Of a stretch of DNA of 41,603 nucleotides, positions 37,865-41,603 are shown in pieces. The stretch's first letter is position 1. Every line of letters starts with the position of its first letter. The position numbers were made by a program, and so were the translations under genes. Source of the DNA: an uncultured Gammaproteobacteria bacterium (GTDB taxonomy: Bacteria > Pseudomonadota > Gammaproteobacteria > JAADHQ01); assembly GCA_947258655.1 (NCBI GenBank), contig CAMYJD010000026.1, positions 1 through 41,603 of the forward strand, in the 5' to 3' direction. The notes below the pieces were generated by a model. It saw only the letters and a program-made list of their open reading frames with translations. It did not search any database and was not told the origin of the DNA.

Positions 37865-38050
37865 TCAGGTGCGCTTGACTTTCGTCGCGCCGCAACGTGT
37901 ACAGCGATAGCGGGTTATCAGTTTACCTTCCTTGACATCAAAACCGGTTTTTTTATCCTCGACCCACTTATGGAAATTATGCCGACACAGGGTTTTACCC
38001 TTATGTTTCTGACTGGGCTTGGGCTTTTTAAATGCTATGATGTCGGCCAT
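37865..38050 (-). CDS. small zinc-ribbon-like protein
   Basis: A 61-residue basic protein that I recognise only as a recurring small gammaproteobacterial family without assigned function. It begins MADIIAFKKPKP and has CRHNFHKW in the middle and YRCTRCGATKVKRT at the end, so C/H plus CxxC could bind one zinc. ATG 38050 is preferred over ATG 38071 because homologues begin at MADxIAFKK. It is first of the minus-strand block, 31 bases before yrbG, with a good candidate promoter upstream. Confidence 0.75.
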   Translation of the reverse strand: MADIIAFKKPKPSQKHKGKTLCRHNFHKWVEDKKTGFDVKEGKLITRYRCTRCGATKVKRT

Positions 38051-38152
38051 GGGAAAATATCGTGCTTCCATATATCTGATGCGTTTGTCTCAGGCCAGGA
38101 TCCAGCGCAGGCGCAAGACGGCAATTTACCTGCGCTAATCAATCGAAGCACT

Positions 38153-38182
38153 ATTATACAGACAGAACACAGAAAATCTAAA
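38153..38182 (-). promoter_or_regulatory. candidate sigma-70 promoter for the zinc-ribbon/yrbG/LPS operon
   Basis: On the minus strand TTTAGA (38177-38182, 4 of 6) and a perfect TATAAT (38153-38158) are separated by 18 bases. It points to the zinc-ribbon gene with a leader of about 95 bases and is the best promoter-like sequence I found for the block ending at lptB. Confidence 0.5.
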
Positions 38183-38204
38183 TTGTGAACATGGTATAGG
38201 CCAT

Positions 38205-38837
38205 ATGGCGAAAGAAAATGTTGAAATCGGAGCACTTGGATGGACGCATCCAGGCTGGGACAGTAGCTATTACCCGGAAGATTTGCCTGAAGACTGGCGA
38301 CTCGATTATTACAGTCATCATTTCCAGTTCGTATTGATGCAGGCCAATGAGTGGTTGCACTGTAGTGAGGATGAAATCGAACAATGGCTCGAGGATGTCA
38401 AGGACTCATTCGATTTTTTTCTGGCACTCGGCGCAGATGACATCGGCGCGCCTGCTATCCGCCAGGTTGTCCGCATCAAGGGTATTCTGGCAGAGCGTTT
38501 GCAGGGCCTGGTGGTGATGCACTGTAACGAAACGATCGAAACATCTGTGCTGCAGGAGCTGTCTGCACTGACTACTGTGTATATCGATACGGATAGCGGC
38601 GACGAGGAGGCGGCCGCCGGCACCAGTCCCTGCTGGCGCGAGGGTCGAAGCATGCGCGGCTGTGCACTCGGTTTTATAGGTGAAGATGCGGCCCGGGATA
38701 TGCGCAATATGCGCGCTATTATGGAAGCCTTCATCGAACAGGGTGGTGCGCAGCAGCTTTATCTGGTCTATGTAGGTAAGCCCCCATCGACCAAGGCCAT
38801 GCAGGATGCCCAGATTATTCTGCAGATGCTGGCATGA
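38205..38837 (+). CDS. DUF72-like protein, short form
   Basis: A 210-residue protein. The first 45 residues (IGALGWTHPGWDSSYYPEDL, LDYYSHHFQFV) clearly match the beginning of DUF72 (YecE family, TIM-barrel-like). Beyond this, similarity is not evident to me and the protein is shorter than YecE (272). A long acidic middle (about 54-80) and the loop DTDSGDEEAAAGTSPCW are unusual. DUF72 has no proven function. It is divergent from the zinc-ribbon gene. The ATG 38205 lacks a strong ribosome site. Confidence 0.78.
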   Translation: MAKENVEIGALGWTHPGWDSSYYPEDLPEDWRLDYYSHHFQFVLMQANEWLHCSEDEIEQWLEDVKDSFDFFLALGADDIGAPAIRQVVRIKGILAERLQGLVVMHCNETIETSVLQELSALTTVYIDTDSGDEEAAAGTSPCWREGRSMRGCALGFIGEDAARDMRNMRAIMEAFIEQGGAQQLYLVYVGKPPSTKAMQDAQIILQMLA

Positions 38838-38859
38838 AATCGATATAAAATTACATTAA

Positions 38860-38950
38860 AACAGGGTATTAACTTGTCATATATACGGGTGTATGCCCCG
38901 GAGGCGATAACTTGCCCTGTTGCACGTAACGCTATTCTATAAAAATATAG
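38860..38950 (+). other. possible structured region before the TPR gene
   Basis: In the 265-base gap 38838-39102, AACAGGG (38860-38866) is perfectly complementary to CCCTGTT (38915-38921). Between them CGGG/CCCG can form a hairpin, and TAACTTG occurs twice. A second palindrome, CTATA-AAAA-TATAG, is at 38937-38950. It could be the leader of the TPR-HupE operon or the end of the DUF72-like transcript. No convincing promoter pair was found here. Confidence 0.3.
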
Positions 38951-39102
38951 TAATTACAATAAGCTATAAGAGCTCCTCTGGCCCAGTCTCGGGCCTGACA
39001 TGTTAGCCTGGATAATCTCATTGCAGTTGTGCATCCAATTAGCGCTGTCTTGCGTATGTATTGCTGAACAGATACATCCATGCAATCAACGGCCCGGGGG
39101 AG

Positions 39103-40260
39103 ATGGAATTGTACAAATCCTGCATCATCGTGATATTGCTGTTGGCAGCAGCATTCGCATCCGCACAGCCATATATACCTGAAGATCCGGCACAGATCAT
39201 CATGAACATCAGACAAGCTGACGAACTTCAGGCGTTAAAAACCCTGCGTCAGCAGTTAGGTCAGCAGCCGGACAATCTGGCATTGGTGGAAAATATTGTC
39301 GAACGCTATATAAGCCTCGGGCGTGAGCATGCGGATGAGCGTTATTTTTCCTATGCAGAATCCCTGTTAAAGCCCTACCTGGATACGGCCCGTTACGGGC
39401 CGGTATTATTGTTGCAATGGGCCGATATCCTCCAGCGCCAGCACCGTTTCGAGGCTGCCGTAAACGTGTTGGATGAGTTGTTGCAGTACACAAACGCCAA
39501 TCCACATGCACATCTGATGCGTGCCGTTATCTATCAGGTAAAAGGCGATTACGCAGCCGCAATGCAGGATTGCAGGGCGTTGCTGGGGCGTGTCGACATG
39601 TTGTTGGCAACGACCTGTATAGCGCAGATACATGGATTGCAGGGGGATTTGTCTGCCAGTGCGGCATTGCTGGAATCCAGTATCCAGCGTTACCAGCAAG
39701 CGAACAATGAATCCCTGGCCTGGTCGCGGACCGTACTGGCCGAAATGCTGGTACGCCTGGGCAGGCCGCAACAGGCGCTCATGTATCTGCAACAGGTGAT
39801 TTCTGGCAGCAAGGATTATTACGCCCTGGCGCTGATGGCCGACATTCTGCTCCAACAACAGCGTTTTACCGAGGTGTTGGTGTTACTCGATGAATACAGA
39901 TATGTCGGTAAGCTGCTATTGCGTTACGTAATTGCAGCGACGGGCCAGCAACGCCTGCAGGTAGATGATGAGCGTGCATTGCAAGCGCTTATACAACGTA
40001 TGCGTTTGTTCGGCGCTTCGGCTCATAAACGTATGCTGGCAAGGTATTACCTCGACGTAAGAAATGATTCACGCAGGGCGCTGGAATTTGCACGCCATAA
40101 CTGGCAGCAACAACGTGAGCCGGACGATGCGTTGTTATTGCTGCGCTGCCTGCTTGCTACAGGAGACCTGGACGGTCTGCAGGATTTCATTGCCGGCTTG
40201 CGCCAGAACGGATGGCATGATGAACGTATTGAGTTATTGCTGACGGGTGTTTCAGTATGA
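39103..40260 (+). CDS. exported TPR-repeat protein
   Basis: A 385-residue protein with a signal peptide (ELYKSCIIVILLLAAAFASA, about 2-21, cleaved before QPYIPED) and several tetratricopeptide-like helical pairs between about 45 and 300, for example LLLQWADILQRQHRFEAAVNVLDELLQ-type and TVLAEMLVRLGRPQQALMYL units. No enzyme motif is seen. ATG 39103, just after GGGGGAG, is preferred over TTG 39061, which would put 14 extra residues before the signal. The stop overlaps the HupE-like start (ATGA), so it is coupled to a membrane protein and probably acts with it in the periplasm. Confidence 0.85.
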   Translation: MELYKSCIIVILLLAAAFASAQPYIPEDPAQIIMNIRQADELQALKTLRQQLGQQPDNLALVENIVERYISLGREHADERYFSYAESLLKPYLDTARYGPVLLLQWADILQRQHRFEAAVNVLDELLQYTNANPHAHLMRAVIYQVKGDYAAAMQDCRALLGRVDMLLATTCIAQIHGLQGDLSASAALLESSIQRYQQANNESLAWSRTVLAEMLVRLGRPQQALMYLQQVISGSKDYYALALMADILLQQQRFTEVLVLLDEYRYVGKLLLRYVIAATGQQRLQVDDERALQALIQRMRLFGASAHKRMLARYYLDVRNDSRRALEFARHNWQQQREPDDALLLLRCLLATGDLDGLQDFIAGLRQNGWHDERIELLLTGVSV

Positions 40261-41363
40261 ATATTAGAATATGCTTGTTGCTTGTTTTAACTTGTCTACT
40301 GCCTTTTTTCGCTCATGCCCATACATCCAGTGAGGCATTTTTAAAAATACAGCTGGACGGAAGTCGCGCCACAGGTGCGTGGGAATTCGCATTGCAGGAC
40401 CTGGAAAATATTGTCGGTGTGGATGCCGACGGCGATGGCCGGATTAGTTGGGGGGATATTAAAAACCGGGAAGCGGCCATCCAACAATATATTCTTGCCG
40501 GTATAGCGCTGCAACAGAATGACGAAACCTGTCATGTGATTCCGGGTACGACCATGTTGAATAACAGACAGGATACTGTATTCCTGCATGTGCCGGTCAC
40601 AGTGGAATGTCCAGCGATGATTGAACGACTACAAATAAACTATGATCTGTTTTTCAATCAGGACATTCGCCATCATGCCATCTGGTTGATTACGAAGCAG
40701 GATAAAACATTCAGTCGCATCAGCAGTTCCGATAACAGAAATATACAGGTTAATCTTGCTGCAGCGGAATCTTCCGACGGATTTCTCGAGTTTGTTGCCC
40801 AGGGTGTCTGGCATATATGGATCGGGCTGGATCATATCCTGTTTCTGGTGTTGTTAATGCTGGGTGTGGAAAACGCGCTAGGGTCGTTGTCGCCGACACA
40901 GCGCAACGCGCAACGCTGGCGCCGGCTCATCAAGACAGTAACGGCGTTTACCATAGCCCATTCCGTGACCCTGGCATTGGCGACGACTGCGTGGTTCAGA
41001 TTACCGCTCGTCTGGGTTGAATCCATGATAGCCCTGTCTGTGATAGTGGCCGGACTCAATGTCCTGTTCAAATGGATCGATGAGCGCCTGTGGTTATTCG
41101 CCTTTGGTTTTGGTCTGATTCACGGCTTTGGGTTTGCATCCGTGTTGCTGGATCTGGAACTCGGGCAGTCCAGTCTGCTGATAAACCTGCTGGCCTTTAA
41201 TATCGGCGTCGAGAGCGGTCAACTGGTGATCGTTGCAGGGCTGGTGCCGCTGATCATCGGCTTGCATCGATTAGGAACCCGAGGGCTATATATCAGGCAT
41301 GCGCTCAGCGCTGGTGTGATTATGCTGGCATCGGTGTGGCTGGTCCAACGTAGCGGCATGTAG
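40257..41363 (+). CDS. HupE/UreJ-family membrane protein with periplasmic domain
   Basis: A 368-residue protein. A signal peptide (about 1-21, ending FAHA) is followed by a ~165-residue soluble domain, then six to seven membrane helices. The HupE/UreJ signatures are clear: GLDHILFLVLLMLG (about 189-202), AFTIAHSVTLAL and LIHGFGFASVLLDL; their histidines are proposed metal ligands. Family members import nickel or related metals in hydrogenase and urease clusters, but none is seen here, so the substrate is open. Residues 56-67 (DADGDGRISWGD) match an EF-hand Ca2+-binding loop at positions 1, 3, 5, 6, 8 and 12. It is coupled to the TPR protein. Confidence 0.88.
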   Translation: MNIRICLLLVLTCLLPFFAHAHTSSEAFLKIQLDGSRATGAWEFALQDLENIVGVDADGDGRISWGDIKNREAAIQQYILAGIALQQNDETCHVIPGTTMLNNRQDTVFLHVPVTVECPAMIERLQINYDLFFNQDIRHHAIWLITKQDKTFSRISSSDNRNIQVNLAAAESSDGFLEFVAQGVWHIWIGLDHILFLVLLMLGVENALGSLSPTQRNAQRWRRLIKTVTAFTIAHSVTLALATTAWFRLPLVWVESMIALSVIVAGLNVLFKWIDERLWLFAFGFGLIHGFGFASVLLDLELGQSSLLINLLAFNIGVESGQLVIVAGLVPLIIGLHRLGTRGLYIRHALSAGVIMLASVWLVQRSGM

Positions 41364-41375
41364 TGGAGCAGAGGG

Positions 41376-41603
41376 CTAATATAATAACGACGCCATTTTC
41401 TTGCGATAACGGGATACCAGTTCGCCGTTATTGCCGAGCATCTCGAACACCTTGAGCATGCCCTTGCGGCCGCCATCGTCATTGAACTGGCGATCACGCT
41501 TCATGATTTCAAACAGCTGTTCCAATGCAGTTTCAAAATCACCTTGGGCGAGGCTTGCGTTGCTGAGCTGTAGCCGCGCCTGGCAGTCATCGGGATGCTG
41601 TTT
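41376..41603 (-). CDS. cnoX: chaperedoxin CnoX (YbbN), 3' part
   Basis: Runs off the right edge: 75 C-terminal residues are in the window and the frame is open to the last base. The visible sequence (ARLQLSNASLAQGDFETAL, then LEQLFEIMKRDRQFNDDGGR, then MLKVFEMLGNNGELVSRYRK and the ending MASLLY) is the TPR-like C-terminal part of YbbN/CnoX, a thioredoxin-fold chaperone that protects proteins from hypochlorous acid and passes them to DnaK and GroEL. The thioredoxin domain is outside. It converges with the HupE-like gene, 12 bases apart. Confidence 0.85.
   Translation of the reverse strand, partial: KQHPDDCQARLQLSNASLAQGDFETALEQLFEIMKRDRQFNDDGGRKGMLKVFEMLGNNGELVSRYRKKMASLLY

Noticed and set aside
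41219-41497. Minus-strand frame of 92 codons at the right end
   Set aside because: It overlaps the HupE-like gene and lies out of frame with the clear CnoX C-terminus at 41376-41603.

Overview
The window is core chromosome of a gammaproteobacterium. Base composition looks roughly balanced. The gene order combines E. coli-type clusters (miaB-phoH-ybeY-corC-lnt; leuS-lptE-holA; nadD-rsfS-rlmH; maf-rng-yhdP; yrbG-kdsD-kdsC-lptC-lptA-lptB-rpoN-hpf-ptsN) with a regulatory PTS block (ptsN-hprK-rapZ-EIIA(Man)-HPr-EI-mgtE) that I know from Xanthomonas and betaproteobacteria. This suggests a free-living, early-branching gammaproteobacterium, perhaps Chromatiales-like; that placement is inference. I see no tRNA, rRNA, insertion sequence, phage gene or CRISPR array.

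Layout. Positions 1-4.8 kb hold the 3' end of miaB, then phoH, ybeY, corC and lnt (tRNA modification, ribosome/rRNA maturation, lipoprotein acylation). A hybrid histidine kinase (4.96-7.1 kb) sits between lnt and leuS. Next come leuS, lptE, holA, proA, nadD, rsfS, rlmH, maf, rng and yhdP, all on the + strand to 20.2 kb. A small exported protein is coupled to a nitrilase-family amidase, followed by tldD, a reversed darP, and pmbA (20.3-24.9 kb).

From 38.05 down to 24.9 kb sixteen genes run on the minus strand: a zinc-ribbon protein, yrbG, a heavy-metal-binding (HMA) protein, kdsD, kdsC, lptC, lptA, lptB, rpoN, hpf, ptsN, hprK, rapZ, a mannose-type EIIA, HPr, EI and mgtE. Several neighbours overlap by 1-17 bases. 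A consensus-like sigma-70 promoter lies before the zinc-ribbon gene, another TATAAT lies before kdsD, a terminator-like hairpin follows lptB, and a sigma-54-like -24/-12 element lies before rpoN itself. The PTS proteins keep their phosphorylation sites (EI His196, HPr His15 and Ser46, EIIA(Man) His10, EIIA(Ntr) His67), but no EIIB or EIIC is present, so this is a signalling rather than sugar-uptake PTS.

The right end (38.2-41.6 kb) has a short DUF72-like protein, an exported TPR protein coupled to a HupE/UreJ-like membrane protein with an EF-hand-like loop, and the 3' end of cnoX on the minus strand.

No wholly new system is evident. The best leads are non-coding: the sigma-54-like element before rpoN, the structured leader before EI, and a 13-bp inverted repeat that ends two bases before the leuS start codon.
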